Assembly: GCA_003666325.1 (NCBI GenBank) | Contig: QPIL01000119.1 | Span: 1 to 64,000, forward strand | Direction of reading: 5' to 3' | Source: Methylococcales symbiont of Iophon sp. n. MRB-2018 | Lineage (GTDB): Bacteria > Pseudomonadota > Gammaproteobacteria > Methylococcales > Methylomonadaceae | Length of the DNA: 64,000 nt | Shown here: positions 12,476 through 24,701 of the stretch, piece after piece | Numbering within the stretch: position 1 is the first letter of the stretch | How the letters are laid out: each line of letters begins with the position of its first letter | Notes under the pieces: generated by a model | What the model was told of the DNA's origin: nothing | The model's database searches: none | Seen by the model: the letters and a program-made list of their open reading frames with translations, nothing else | Program-made: the position numbers and the translations under genes

Positions 12476-12880
12476 ATGATTAAACAAAAAACTTTACAGA
12501 TATTATTATTAATATTATTACTTTTTATATCATCACATGCTTTCTCTTTAACAACAAAGCAGATAAATAAGATGTTGGTTAAAATTTCCAATGATTTGAA
12601 TTCAACTTTACCAAAAATGATTGACTCTGAAATACAATTGACTTCAACATGGACACTTAATAAAACTCTTATATATCGTGGTGAATTTATAAATTATGCA
12701 GCAGATAAAATTACTGCTTCGACTCTTCGTGAAGAAATGACTCCCAGATTAGTCAATACTTTTTGCACTAGTCCTGAGCTTAAAATATATAGAGATAATG
12801 ATATTAAATTATCATATATATATTTTGGAAAAAATAGTAAACATATTGTTTCCATTGATATTTCTAAAAAGCAATGTTGA
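12476..12880 (+). CDS. Exported small protein of unknown function (cassette-type)
   Basis: 134 residues with a signal peptide (MIKQKTLQILLLILLLFISS, cleavage near residue 22) and no other membrane segment. The mature part carries two Cys, in NTFCTSPE and in the terminal KKQC, that could form a disulfide. The C-terminal pattern (NTFCTSPE, then R-D-N-D, a Y-x-Y-F strand, a G-K turn, S-I-D-I and a final Cys) resembles small exported hypothetical proteins. It directly follows an attC-like site, consistent with a cassette gene. Function unknown. Confidence 0.65.
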   Translation: MIKQKTLQILLLILLLFISSHAFSLTTKQINKMLVKISNDLNSTLPKMIDSEIQLTSTWTLNKTLIYRGEFINYAADKITASTLREEMTPRLVNTFCTSPELKIYRDNDIKLSYIYFGKNSKHIVSIDISKKQC

Positions 12881-13047
12881 AAAAACATTTGCTGTTAAGA
12901 GGACGCCACCCTAGCGTTTTATGACACCACAGAGCAAAAACTAGATATACATCCAACTTCGATGCTTGCACGACAAATTAAGTACCTATCGAGAAAATTA
13001 GTATTGTATAACTTGTAAAGTACACCAATAGCGTATATTATTGTGAG

Positions 13048-13386
13048 ATGATTACTATTGCTGAAACCGAATCTTTTTTAAAGAAAGCATCTAAATTACT
13101 TCCCAAAGAAGATAAAGAGAATTTAATTTTATATTTGTCTGAACACCCAAGTACAGGTGACATAATTCAAGGAACTGGAGGTATTAGAAAGCTAAGGTGG
13201 GCAAAAGGTAATAAAGGAAAAAGTGGTGGGTTTAGAGTTATTTATTATTTTCATAATAAAAAAATGCCACTTTATCTGTTAGCTATTTTCTCAAAAAATG
13301 AGAAAGTAAACATTAGCACCGAAGAAAAACATTTTTTATCCAAAGCAGTTAAAGAATTAGTCACATATTGGAGATATAGACAATGA
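13048..13386 (+). CDS. RelE/HigB-like toxin
   Basis: A 112-residue RelE/ParE-superfamily protein, likely a ribosome-dependent mRNA interferase. The core shows GTGGIRKLRWAKGNKGKSGG, then FRVIYYFHN and LLAIFSKNEKVN, the pattern of HigB-type toxins paired with HTH antitoxins. No SD is obvious before the ATG. The stop overlaps the start of the antitoxin gene by four bases. The toxin-first order is normal for HigBA. Confidence 0.85.
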   Translation: MITIAETESFLKKASKLLPKEDKENLILYLSEHPSTGDIIQGTGGIRKLRWAKGNKGKSGGFRVIYYFHNKKMPLYLLAIFSKNEKVNISTEEKHFLSKAVKELVTYWRYRQ

Positions 13387-13670
13387 TTACAGCATTTAGT
13401 GAAATCTCAGCAGGACTTACCGAAGCAATTAATCATGCTAAAGGTGAGGAAACAAAGGTTATTGAGCATGTAGCTAAAGACCTTAATGTAAAAGCGATTC
13501 GTGAAACAACAGGAATGAGCCAGCAAAAGTTTTGTGCTACATTTGGCATTTCCGTTGGAACATTAAGAAACTGGGAGCAAGGTTTACGTTCACCTAGAGG
13601 GACAGCAAGAGTGTTGTTGCAAGTTGTAAAGCACAATCCAGCAGCTATTATTGAAGCAATTCAACATTAA
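13383..13670 (+). CDS. HigA/NadS-like HTH antitoxin
   Basis: A 95-residue protein with a central helix-turn-helix of the XRE type (RETTGMSQQKFCATFGISVG, then TLRNWEQG). It ends with RGTARVLLQVVKHNPAAII, the tail shared by NadS and HigA2-type antitoxins. It probably neutralises the preceding RelE/HigB-like toxin and represses the operon. ATGA overlap with the toxin gene. An attC-like remnant begins shortly downstream. Confidence 0.87.
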   Translation: MITAFSEISAGLTEAINHAKGEETKVIEHVAKDLNVKAIRETTGMSQQKFCATFGISVGTLRNWEQGLRSPRGTARVLLQVVKHNPAAIIEAIQH

Positions 13671-13675
13671 GAAAA

Positions 13676-13740
13676 ACATAAGCAGAGTATGCACTTGACC
13701 ACAAAAAGCGTCATTTTTTTGCAAAAGAACCGTAAAAAGT
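13676..13740 (+). other. Degenerate attC-like remnant
   Basis: CACTTGACCACAAAAAGCG and TCATTTTTTTGC, followed by AAAAG, align with the reverse complement of the vapBC attC-like site (CACTTGACCGTAAAAAGCG, TCATAAATTTTGC). A second arm fragment, CCGTAAAAAGT, follows at 13730. The core arm is not intact. It lies six bases after the HigA stop, the expected cassette position. Confidence 0.45.
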
Positions 13741-13952
13741 AATCAAAGGGTTCAGATACAGAATATAAGGGGACGCCACCCCTTTATTCAATCCAGTCTT
13801 TTGTTATTTTTAGCCTTTGTGGCTAATGTTAGGGCTGTCAATAGGCTTAGTATCGTAAATAGATGTATCTAAACTCACCATTGATTGTGGATTATCAGTA
13901 ACAACAAAAAACATCATCACAAATTTGCTAATAACAGCAAAGGCCTTAATGC

Positions 13953-14402
13953 TTGCATCTGATCTCTTTGATTTTTTACATCATATTATGGCTATTACAG
14001 CTTTATGCTTTGTCTTTAATGTTACAATTCGATATGGACACCGACGACACACCCCTTAATAAAACCAAAGTAGATGATATGCTCATTGAAATGATTACGC
14101 CTAAAGTTAAGGAAATTGAAGAAAAATTTGGCAAAGGTGAAGGGCTTACGCAAGATGATATTAATACCTTATTGCTTAAATCACAATACAATCACATTAA
14201 TCATTTAGACTTAAAACTCAATGAAGCCGTGACAGATGTTGCCAGTTTAAAAGGCGAGTTTGAACTGTTAAGAGGTGAGTTTGAGTTATTAAAAAAAGAC
14301 ATTGAAATTATTATTCAAAAAGCACTTAACAAAAATATGATGACGCTCATCATTGTGATGGGGGCGTTTTTAACCTTGTCAAAAATCATTGATAAATTTT
14401 AA
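13953..14402 (+). CDS. Coiled-coil protein with a C-terminal membrane anchor, unknown function
   Basis: The longest reading has 149 residues. A hydrophobic leader (residues 1-22) precedes MLQFDMDTDDTPLN, so a start at ATG 14019 or 14034 is equally possible. The centre is a heptad coiled coil containing a tandem EFELL repeat (residues 100-118). A transmembrane helix (MMTLIIVMGAFLTLSKII) ends the protein. The architecture resembles small bacterial proteins with a coiled coil and a tail anchor; no specific family recognised. Confidence 0.6.
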   Translation: MHLISLIFYIILWLLQLYALSLMLQFDMDTDDTPLNKTKVDDMLIEMITPKVKEIEEKFGKGEGLTQDDINTLLLKSQYNHINHLDLKLNEAVTDVASLKGEFELLRGEFELLKKDIEIIIQKALNKNMMTLIIVMGAFLTLSKIIDKF

Positions 14403-14445
14403 GGGTCTTGATTAGTTAGGCAATAATTAGGGTTAGACTCCATAA

Positions 14446-14483
14446 AATGTTGGGTTGCCAAAAAGTTAATTTTCAATTGTAAC
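14446..14483. repeat. Dispersed repeat copy 2, in the 14403-14760 gap
   Basis: Matches 10046-10090 but lacks one TTTTCAA unit. A second partial start of the same unit (GTTGGGTTGCCAAAAAGACG) follows at 14487. The rest of this 358-bp gap holds repeat-like GC-richer sequence (14510-14640) and then the AT-rich leader of accA. No gene seen. Confidence 0.7.
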
Positions 14484-14760
14484 TGTGTTGGGTTGCCAAA
14501 AAGACGGCAGCCCAAGTTACGCCGTGTTGCCCTAGTAAGCTCCGCACTTTCGCCTTGCTCTTGAACGCTTTGCTCTTGAGCAGAACAGAGAGCAATCTAA
14601 GCGGTTACGGAGTACGCTGAGTAGTTACAAGAAATCAAATGATTTCATTTTTATGCAATATTTCTGCTGATTTTTGCTAAATTTTTAGGCATTAATTTCT
14701 GTTTTTCTATAAAATCATTAATTCGATTGAAATTCCATTCATTTTATTCTCAAAACTTCT

Positions 14761-15729
14761 ATGGATCTAAAATTTCTAGACTTTGAACAACCTATTGCTG
14801 AACTAGAAGCAAAAATTGAAGAGCTCCGAAAAGTAGAGTTTGAAAATGATATTAATATTTCAGACACCTTGACACAGCTTGAAGAAAAAAGTCAGCACCT
14901 GACCGAGTCTATTTTTGCTGATTTGTCAGATTGGCAATGCTCCCAATTATCACGTCATCCCGAACGTCCTTATACCCTAGATTACATTGAGTATATGTTT
15001 ACTGATTTCCATGAATTACATGGTGATAGAGTGTATGCGGATGATCCAGCCTTAGTGTGTGGTCTAGCAAAACTGGAAGGTCAGCCAGTCATGGTTATTG
15101 GTCATCAAAAAGGACGTGATACCAAAGAGAAAATATATCGAAACTTTGGTATGCCCAGACCAGAGGGCTATCGTAAAGCCTTGAGAGTAATGAAAATGGC
15201 TGAGCGTTTTAAATTACCCCTTATTTGTTTAATTGACACACCAGGCGCTTATCCAGGTATTGGTGCAGAAGAACGTGGGCAAAGTGAAGCAATTGCCAGA
15301 AACTTATTTGAAATGTCTACACTAAAAACACCTATTATTTGTACGGTTATTGGTGAAGGGGGGTCTGGCGGTGCATTAGCGATTGGTGTGGGTGATCGTT
15401 TGATTATGCTGGAATACAGTACCTACGCAGTTATTTCGCCAGAAGGCTGTGCATCTATTTTATGGAAAAGTGCTGAAAAATCTCAATTGGCAGCAGAAGC
15501 CATGGGTATAACTTCTGATCGCGTTCGTGAGCAAGGTTTATTAGATGAAGTGGTGCGTGAGCCAATAGGTGGCGGACATAGAGACTATCAAAAAATAGCG
15601 TTAAGTCTGCGTGAAACAATTATCAGGCATCTGGATGAGTTAAGGGAGCAAGATTTGGATACACTGCTTAAACAGCGTTATCAACGCATTATGTCCTTTG
15701 GTTCATTTACTGAGGAGTTTGTAAAATAG
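14761..15729 (+). CDS. accA: Acetyl-CoA carboxylase carboxyltransferase subunit alpha
   Basis: With AccD it transfers the carboxyl group from biotin to acetyl-CoA, making malonyl-CoA for fatty acid synthesis. The 322-residue protein (E. coli 319) starts [19 protein letters not shown] and contains the crotonase-type core with [23 protein letters not shown]-like sequence and [16 protein letters not shown] terminator follows 30 bp after the stop, so it is separated from tilS. Confidence 0.98.
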   Translation: MDLKFLDFEQPIAELEAKIEELRKVEFENDINISDTLTQLEEKSQHLTESIFADLSDWQCSQLSRHPERPYTLDYIEYMFTDFHELHGDRVYADDPALVCGLAKLEGQPVMVIGHQKGRDTKEKIYRNFGMPRPEGYRKALRVMKMAERFKLPLICLIDTPGAYPGIGAEERGQSEAIARNLFEMSTLKTPIICTVIGEGGSGGALAIGVGDRLIMLEYSTYAVISPEGCASILWKSAEKSQLAAEAMGITSDRVREQGLLDEVVREPIGGGHRDYQKIALSLRETIIRHLDELREQDLDTLLKQRYQRIMSFGSFTEEFVK

Positions 15730-15758
15730 CGTTAGCTAAACTCTACTTCACTGCCATA

Positions 15759-15786
15759 GAAAAATCGGCTTATGTCGGTTTTTTGC
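15759..15786 (+). terminator. Rho-independent terminator of accA
   Basis: AATCGGC pairs with GTCGGTT (two G-T pairs) around a four-base loop and is followed by TTTT. It sits between accA and tilS. Confidence 0.75.
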
Positions 15787-15793
15787 GTTATTT

Positions 15794-17152
15794 ATGCTGA
15801 CATTTCAAACTATTGTTTCAGCTTTACCCGCTGATACTAAAAAAATTTATATTGGATTTAGTGGTGGTAAAGATTCTCATGTTTTACTGCATATACTGGC
15901 TTCAAAGATAGAGATTAAATCTAAAATATGTGCTGTTTATATACATCATGGCTTACAGGTTGAGGCTGATGAGTGGCAAAAGCACTGTCAGGCCATTGCT
16001 TTAGAAAATGGTGTTTCTTATCAATCTATCAAGGTTAATGCAGAGAAACAAAACAGGCAAAGTCAGGAAGAAATAGCTAGAAATGCGCGTTATCAAGCGT
16101 TCAGGTCGTTATTAACTAAAAACGATGTCTTGTTATTGGCTCAACATCGACAAGATCAGATGGAAACAGTGTTGTTGCAACTTTTTCGGGGAGCCGGTGT
16201 TCAAGGCTTAGCGGCTATGCCATTATCCACTAACTTTGGAAAAGGCAAGATGATCCGTCCACTGCTTGATGTTTCACCAGCTACTATTGATGAATATGCT
16301 AAGCAGCATAAGCTACAGTGGATTGAAGATCCGAGTAACCAAAATAATCAGTTTGACAGAAATTTTCTCCGCAATCAGATTTTACCGCAATTAAAAAACC
16401 GCTGGCCAGCCTTAGATAAGACGGTTTCCAGATCAGCAAGACATTGTGCCGACAGTTATCATTTGAATGATGAGCTATCAAAACAGTGGTTAAACTCGCT
16501 TTATGATGAGAATAAAAAAACGCTGAATATTACTCAATTACTTAAATTAAATGATAACAAGCAACATTATGTAATTCGTCAATGGTTCACTGTTAATCAA
16601 TTAAGAATGCCTTCTGAAAAGGTGCTGATTCAAATTATCAGGGAAGTGCTTAAAGCTAAACCATCTGCCAATCCAAAGATTAGAACTAAAACTTATTGTA
16701 TTAGGCGTTATCGGGATAAATTATTTTGCTTTAAAAATGATATGGCAGAGTTGAGTGAAGATGATAAATGCTGGAAAAAAGGGACTAACAAGCTGCGTTT
16801 AAATGCAAGCATTTTAAGCTTATCGGAAGCGTCTGAAGGTATTTCTAAAACACGTTGGAATGCGTCAAAAGTCACGGTAAAATTTAAAAAAGGTTCGGAA
16901 AAAATAAAGCTTGCAGGCAGAGAGGGTCGCCATACCTTAAAAAAATTATTGCAGGAAAAAGAAATTCCACCTTGGGAGAGAGCCTTAGTCCCTTTGATTT
17001 ATTTAGATGACAGTTTAGCTGCTATTGCTGATTTGTGGGTCAGTGAAGATTTTATAGTTTGTTCAAGGCAACAGTGTGTGCTGATACAGTGGACAGGACT
17101 TGTTAATAATAAGCATGAATTGAAAGAGACCTCAGCTCCAGAGTTATGCTGA
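15794..17152 (+). CDS. tilS: tRNA(Ile)-lysidine synthetase TilS
   Basis: Modifies C34 of the minor tRNA(Ile) to lysidine so that it reads AUA. PP-loop motif FSGGKDSHVLLHI lies at about residues 23-35, AQHRQDQMETVLLQLFRGAG is the conserved central block, and the C-terminal domain contains GREGRHTLKKLLQEKEIPPW. Length 452 (E. coli 432). The last codons (ETSAPELC and stop) run into a sequence resembling two abutted ends of the MITE-like family, which also forms the terminator. Confidence 0.97.
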   Translation: MLTFQTIVSALPADTKKIYIGFSGGKDSHVLLHILASKIEIKSKICAVYIHHGLQVEADEWQKHCQAIALENGVSYQSIKVNAEKQNRQSQEEIARNARYQAFRSLLTKNDVLLLAQHRQDQMETVLLQLFRGAGVQGLAAMPLSTNFGKGKMIRPLLDVSPATIDEYAKQHKLQWIEDPSNQNNQFDRNFLRNQILPQLKNRWPALDKTVSRSARHCADSYHLNDELSKQWLNSLYDENKKTLNITQLLKLNDNKQHYVIRQWFTVNQLRMPSEKVLIQIIREVLKAKPSANPKIRTKTYCIRRYRDKLFCFKNDMAELSEDDKCWKKGTNKLRLNASILSLSEASEGISKTRWNASKVTVKFKKGSEKIKLAGREGRHTLKKLLQEKEIPPWERALVPLIYLDDSLAAIADLWVSEDFIVCSRQQCVLIQWTGLVNNKHELKETSAPELC

Positions 17153-17160
17153 GGCCTTTT
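17130..17160 (+). terminator. Terminator of tilS built from MITE-like ends
   Basis: CCTCAGC pairs with GCTGAGG around an 11-base loop and is followed by CCTTTT. GAGACCTCAGC and GAGTTATGCTGAGG match the two terminal repeats of the element at 54004-54155. The tilS stop codon TGA at 17150-17152 is inside the stem. Confidence 0.75.
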
Positions 17161-17179
17161 GAAAATCATTAAAGATAAA

Positions 17180-17232
17180 AAACAGATAAAAAACAGCAAC
17201 AATGGTAGAACCAGAGGTTTTGAAACAATAAT
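17180..17232. repeat. Imperfect direct repeat, left copy (flanks dinD island)
   Basis: AAACAGATAAAAAACAGCAA and CAATGGTAGAACCAGAGG closely match 18932-18986 (AAACAGAAAAAAACAGCAAT, AATGGTAGAATTAGGGG) in the same orientation. The right copy lies just upstream of pyrG. Confidence 0.7.
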
Positions 17233-17347
17233 TAGGGTCAGAGTTTATTTCGTGAAACAAGGCTTGGCTGTTGTTATTCTTATATCTGGAGGAGATAAAA
17301 GCACTCAAAATTCAGATATTATTAAAGCAAAAGAACTGGGCAAGTAA
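17231..17347 (+). pseudogene. C-terminal fragment of a RelE-type 'addiction module killer' toxin
   Basis: The frame reads RVRVYFVKQGLAVVILISGG and then DKSTQNSDIIKAKELGK. This matches the conserved C-terminal half of RelE-superfamily killer proteins (RVYF..., L-x-G-G-D-K-S-x-Q-x-x-D-I-x-x-A). The N-terminal half is missing; upstream sequence is the direct repeat. The matching antitoxin fragment starts 15 bp downstream. Confidence 0.75.
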
Positions 17348-17362
17348 TTAGAGGATTGAATT

Positions 17363-17479
17363 ATGAGCATTAATATAACTTGCTGGGATTCAGCAGAGTA
17401 TTTAAAAACTGAAGAGGACATGCAGTTATATCTTGAAGCATTAAATAATGAAAAACGAAATCATTCAATCATTTACTGA
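17363..17479 (+). pseudogene. N-terminal fragment of the cognate HTH antitoxin
   Basis: A 38-codon frame, MSINITCWDSAEYLKTEEDM then QLYLEALN, matches the N-terminus of addiction-module antidote proteins, which continue into an HTH of about 60 residues. That HTH is absent here. GAGG precedes the ATG. The dinD start codon at 17448 lies inside this fragment, so dinD has joined onto the antitoxin and may use its translation. Confidence 0.7.
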
Positions 17480-18299
17480 GAACTTCGATACTCACTCTCA
17501 AACTACAGATAGCGGTATTGAGTTTTGGTTTGCCAGAGATTTACAACAGTTACTAGGTTATAGCGATTGGCGTAATTTTCACCAGGTTATTACTAAGGCT
17601 AAAATTTCTTGTGAAGCCAGTAATAACAAACCTTCCGACCATTTCGTTGACGCCAACAAAATGGTCGTATTAGGCTCTAATTCTGAGCGTGAAATTAAAG
17701 ATATAATGCTGACTCGCTACGCCTGTTATTTAATTGCTCAAAATGGCGACCCAAGAAAAGAAACCATCGCTTTTGCACAAACTTATTTTGCTATGCAAAC
17801 GCGAAAACTAGAACTAATACAAGAGCAAATACACGGTTTAGAACGCTTACAAGCAAGGCAAAAACTCACCCACAGCGAAAAAGAACTCTCAAGCTTAATT
17901 TATAAGCACACTCGAAATGATAGGAATTTTGGCTTTATTCGCTCAAAGGGTGATAAGGCATTATTTGGCGGTAAAACAACTGCTGAAATGAAACAAAAAA
18001 TGCAAATGTCAGACAATAGAGCTTTAGCAGATTTTTTACCTGCCATCACCATTAAAGCCAAAGATTTTGCCACAGAAATTACCGTTTTTAACACCAAAGA
18101 ACATAGGCTAATCACCGAAAACGACATTACCACAGAACACATTAAAAATAACCAAAGTGTTAGAGATATTTTATTAAGTCGTGGTATTAAACCTGAAGAT
18201 TTACCTCCAGAAGAGGATATTAAAAAACTAGAACGAATACTTAAATCAATAGATAAAAAAATAGCGAGAAATCCAGATAAATTAGGTAATAAAAGATGA
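17448..18299 (+). CDS. dinD: DinD-like DNA damage-inducible protein
   Basis: The 283-residue product (E. coli DinD 274) has an N-terminal BRO-type fold with FWFARDLQQLLGYSDWRNF, followed by LTRYACYLIAQNGDPRK, FAQTYFAMQTRK and LFGGKTTAEMKQKM, all characteristic of DinD. E. coli DinD is SOS-induced and inhibits RecA strand exchange. No clear LexA box was recognised upstream. The start is embedded in a truncated antitoxin gene, which with the flanking direct repeats marks this as horizontally acquired. Confidence 0.92.
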   Translation: MKNEIIQSFTENFDTHSQTTDSGIEFWFARDLQQLLGYSDWRNFHQVITKAKISCEASNNKPSDHFVDANKMVVLGSNSEREIKDIMLTRYACYLIAQNGDPRKETIAFAQTYFAMQTRKLELIQEQIHGLERLQARQKLTHSEKELSSLIYKHTRNDRNFGFIRSKGDKALFGGKTTAEMKQKMQMSDNRALADFLPAITIKAKDFATEITVFNTKEHRLITENDITTEHIKNNQSVRDILLSRGIKPEDLPPEEDIKKLERILKSIDKKIARNPDKLGNKR

Positions 18300-18490
18300 G
18301 TAGTCATTTTCAGCTTTCTCCTGAATTGGAGATGAAAACGCTAGTTATAATTCTATTGATAAAGTAATTGCTGAAATTGAAAGCACTTAACAATTAGCTT
18401 CAGCGGACAATTCAAAGCGTTATGAGTAATATGGAGAAACAATGGAAACTTGAATTTACAGCGTAATTGACGAAAAATAGGAGAAGCCTA

Positions 18491-18612
18491 ATGAAGACGG
18501 ATAAAGTTGTTGGTTATGCTGAGGTCTCAAGCAATTTAAAATAGATATTAATGCAGGTAAACTTGATTTTTTAATCAATGAGGCGACGCTAGAAAAGAAA
18601 CAAGTTGCGTGA
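18491..18612 (+). pseudogene. Remnant antitoxin disrupted by a MITE-like end
   Basis: The downstream half reads FKIDINAGKLDFLINEATLE, typical of small antitoxins that precede ParE-like toxins (G-K-L-D-x-L-I-x-E-A), and stops at 18610-18612 in a GTGA overlap with the toxin. The upstream half from ATG 18491 is in another frame, and the break coincides with the MITE-like end at 18511-18530. Confidence 0.6.
18511..18530 (+). mobile_element. Solo MITE-like end inside antitoxin remnant
   Basis: GGTTATGCTGAGGTCTCAA matches the terminal repeat of the 54004-54155 element (GAGTTATGCTGAGGTCTCA) at all but one or two positions. Confidence 0.65.
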
Positions 18613-18874
18613 AATCTAAAGTTCATCGTGCTACCACTAGATTTTGGTCGTGCTTTGAGCGTTTGCCAATGCCTATTCAAGAAATAGCAAGAAAAAATTA
18701 CAAACTTCTCAAGAATGATGTCCATCACCCCTCACTGCATTTAAAAAAAAGGTAGGGAGTTTTTACTTAGCAAGAGTTGGTATTAATTATCGTACACTTG
18801 TAATAAAAGACCATAATGATTTTATTTGGCTATGGTTAGGTACAGATGAAGAGTATGAGTGTTTAATCAAATAG
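18609..18874 (+). pseudogene. ParE-like toxin, frameshifted at an A8 run
   Basis: From a GTG at 18609 the frame reads TTRFWSCFERLPMPIQEIAR and KNYKLLKNDVHHPSLH. It then fails in a run of eight A at 18743-18750 and continues one frame over as KVGSFYLARVGINYRTLV and FIWLWLGTDEEYECLIK. The joined product (about 88 residues) is a typical RelE/ParE-superfamily toxin. A one-base change in the A-run would restore it, so it could also be phase variable or a sequencing error. Confidence 0.75.
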
Positions 18875-18931
18875 CATAACAAATCATTCCAGCCGACGGC
18901 TAACGAGTGTTGCACTTATGATGTGAATTTA

Positions 18932-20645
<1,714 letters not shown>

Positions 20646-20647
20646 CA

Positions 20648-22770
<2,123 letters not shown>

Positions 22771-22936
22771 CTTTTCCTTACCAAACCCTCTCCGTAATGG
22801 CGAGGGTTGAGTGTAGGGTGGAAAAGTGAAACGCATTCCACCTTTTACCATACGCTTGTCGGGTTGTGCTGGTGCTTATCCAGCCTACGTCTACGTATTT
22901 AATGCTGTTCAACCTTGCATTATCAATATAAGAAAT

Positions 22937-23215
22937 ATGAATATCCCCAAAATTCTTATAGCTGTTCTGATGGTATTGATTATACAGCTACAATATCGCT
23001 TATGGTTTGGTGACGGCAATATTCAACAGGTTAAAGACTATCAACAACGTCTGAATAGCCTCAAAGAAAAAGTCCAATTAAAAAAAGAACGTAACGAAAA
23101 ACTTTATGCAGATGTTGTGGATTTACGCAAAGGTGAAGAAGCCATAGAGGAACGAGCGCGTTATGAGTTAGGGATGATTAAAGAGAATGAAACGTTTTTT
23201 CAGGTGGTTGAGTAA
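22937..23215 (+). CDS. ftsB: Cell division protein FtsB
   Basis: A 92-residue bitopic inner-membrane protein of the FtsQLB divisome complex. The chosen ATG at 22937 gives a short cytoplasmic tail, a transmembrane helix (ILIAVLMVLIIQLQYRLWFG) and a periplasmic coiled coil (LKEKVQLKKERNEKLYADV), ending with the conserved ERARYELGMIKENETFFQV. A longer frame from 22826 would add 37 residues translated from repeat-like sequence and is rejected. A 7-bp repeat array starts two bases after the stop. Confidence 0.93.
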   Translation: MNIPKILIAVLMVLIIQLQYRLWFGDGNIQQVKDYQQRLNSLKEKVQLKKERNEKLYADVVDLRKGEEAIEERARYELGMIKENETFFQVVE

Positions 23216-23216
23216 T

Positions 23217-23292
23217 AAAGACTCAGGGCTCAGGGCTCAGGACTAAGAACTCAGGACTAAGAACTCAGGACTAAGAACTCAGGACTAAAGAC
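23217..23292. repeat. 7-bp tandem array after ftsB (GACTAAG AACTCAG)
   Basis: Alternating heptamers GACTAAG and AACTCAG give a 14-bp higher-order unit, with GGGCTCA variants at the left. The right end runs into GACTAAAGACCCCTTGATTT, the inverse of the flank AAATCAAGGAGTC seen at the other arrays. Confidence 0.9.
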
Positions 23293-23403
23293 CCCTTGAT
23301 TTTTTATTTATTGAATATGATATTATTAATTCCTCGCTGCTTACAAAAACTTGTATTTTCTGTCTTTCTTAGAACCTGTTTTTATCAAATCTAATAAGCT
23401 AAT

Positions 23404-24117
23404 ATGTCAAAGCCTATAAAATATTGGGCTGTAGTGCCTGCTGCTGGTGTTGGTAAAAGAATGCAAGCAGATAAACCCAAACAATATCTTCCAATCGTTG
23501 CAACAACCGTTTTAGAGCAAACTATAAATCGCTTATTACAAGCAGATGTTTTTTCTGCTATATCCGTAGCTATTTCAAAAGAAGACCCTTACTGGACAGA
23601 ATTATCATGTTCCAGACATGAAAAAATAGTGACTGCGGAAGGGGGTAAAGAAAGAGCCGATTCTGTTCTTTCAGCCTTAAAATCCTTAGAGGAATATGCA
23701 TCTGATAATGATTGGGTGTTGGTGCATGATGCAGCAAGACCTTGTATCACAGGGTCTGACATTCTTCATCTTGTCGAGGAATTAAAAGAGGATGATGTGG
23801 GGGGAATTTTGGCTTTGTCCTCATGCGACACTTTAAAAAATGTTGAAGGAAAATCTATTACAGAAACGATTGATAGAAGTGTAATATGGCGAGCCTTAAC
23901 ACCTCAAATGTTTCGCTACGGCATGTTAAAAAAAGCCCTGCAACAAGCTAAAGGTAATCCAGCGATAACAGATGAAGCCAGCGCTTTGGAAATGCAAGGC
24001 TTACGGCCCAAAATTGTGGCAGGTCGTGCTGATAATATTAAAATCACCCGACCTGAAGATTTGGCACTGGCTGAATTTTATATGAAGCAACAAGAAATGG
24101 AAAATGACAATGATTAG
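23404..24117 (+). CDS. ispD: 2-C-methyl-D-erythritol 4-phosphate cytidylyltransferase
   Basis: Third step of the MEP isoprenoid pathway, making CDP-methylerythritol. The 237-residue protein has the nucleotide-binding N-terminus [19 protein letters not shown], the [10 protein letters not shown] block and the C-terminal motif [18 protein letters not shown]. It overlaps ispF by 14 bases, the common paired arrangement. Confidence 0.97.
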   Translation: MSKPIKYWAVVPAAGVGKRMQADKPKQYLPIVATTVLEQTINRLLQADVFSAISVAISKEDPYWTELSCSRHEKIVTAEGGKERADSVLSALKSLEEYASDNDWVLVHDAARPCITGSDILHLVEELKEDDVGGILALSSCDTLKNVEGKSITETIDRSVIWRALTPQMFRYGMLKKALQQAKGNPAITDEASALEMQGLRPKIVAGRADNIKITRPEDLALAEFYMKQQEMENDND

Positions 24118-24583
24118 AATAGGTCAAGGCTACGATGTTCATCGCTTTATTGATGAAGGGGATGTCATACTCGGCGGGGTAACGATTGATTATGAGCAAG
24201 GTCTGGAAGCCCATTCTGATGGTGATGTGGTGTTACATGCACTATCTGATGCACTACTTGGAGCGGCGGCATTAGGCGATATAGGTAAACATTTTCCCGA
24301 TACCGACCCTGCATTTAAAGGTGCAGACAGTCGTGTATTGTTACGCCATATTTATGCCATTGTGCAAGAAAAAGGCTATCGCTTAATTAATGCAGATATT
24401 ACCATTATTGTCCAAGCACCCAAAATGGCACCTTATATAGTCGCCATCTGTAACAATATTGCAGCAGATTTACAGGTTGATATTGATTTTATTAATGTTA
24501 AAGCAACCACTACGGAAAAACTGGGGTTTGAAGGACGTAAAGAAGGTATTGCTGTTCAGGCAGTTGTTCTTATTGAGAAATAA
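24104..24583 (+). CDS. ispF: 2-C-methyl-D-erythritol 2,4-cyclodiphosphate synthase
   Basis: Fifth step of the MEP pathway. The 159-residue protein shows [11 protein letters not shown] with metal-binding Asp and His, [30 protein letters not shown] and the terminal [19 protein letters not shown]. The start lies within ispD, so translation is coupled. A 20-bp direct duplication (GAGAAATAATAGAGCAGGTT) spans its stop codon at 24575-24614. Confidence 0.97.
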   Translation: MTMIRIGQGYDVHRFIDEGDVILGGVTIDYEQGLEAHSDGDVVLHALSDALLGAAALGDIGKHFPDTDPAFKGADSRVLLRHIYAIVQEKGYRLINADITIIVQAPKMAPYIVAICNNIAADLQVDIDFINVKATTTEKLGFEGRKEGIAVQAVVLIEK

Positions 24584-24701
24584 TAGAGCAGGTTGAGAAA
24601 TAATAGAGCAGGTTCAAGCTAAAAAAGTTTCGTTTCTTGTTCACACTCTCTGCGTGGGAATACCTACATTAACGCCTCTAGGGCATAAGAATATTTTAGT
24701 A

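Noticed and set aside
22785-22812. Terminator after eno
   Set aside because: An ACCCTC/GAGGGT stem is present but no T-run follows on the plus strand; it was not listed as a firm terminator.
22826-22936. N-terminal extension of FtsB
   Set aside because: The added residues come from intergenic sequence and do not fit the FtsB pattern of a short tail followed by one membrane helix.
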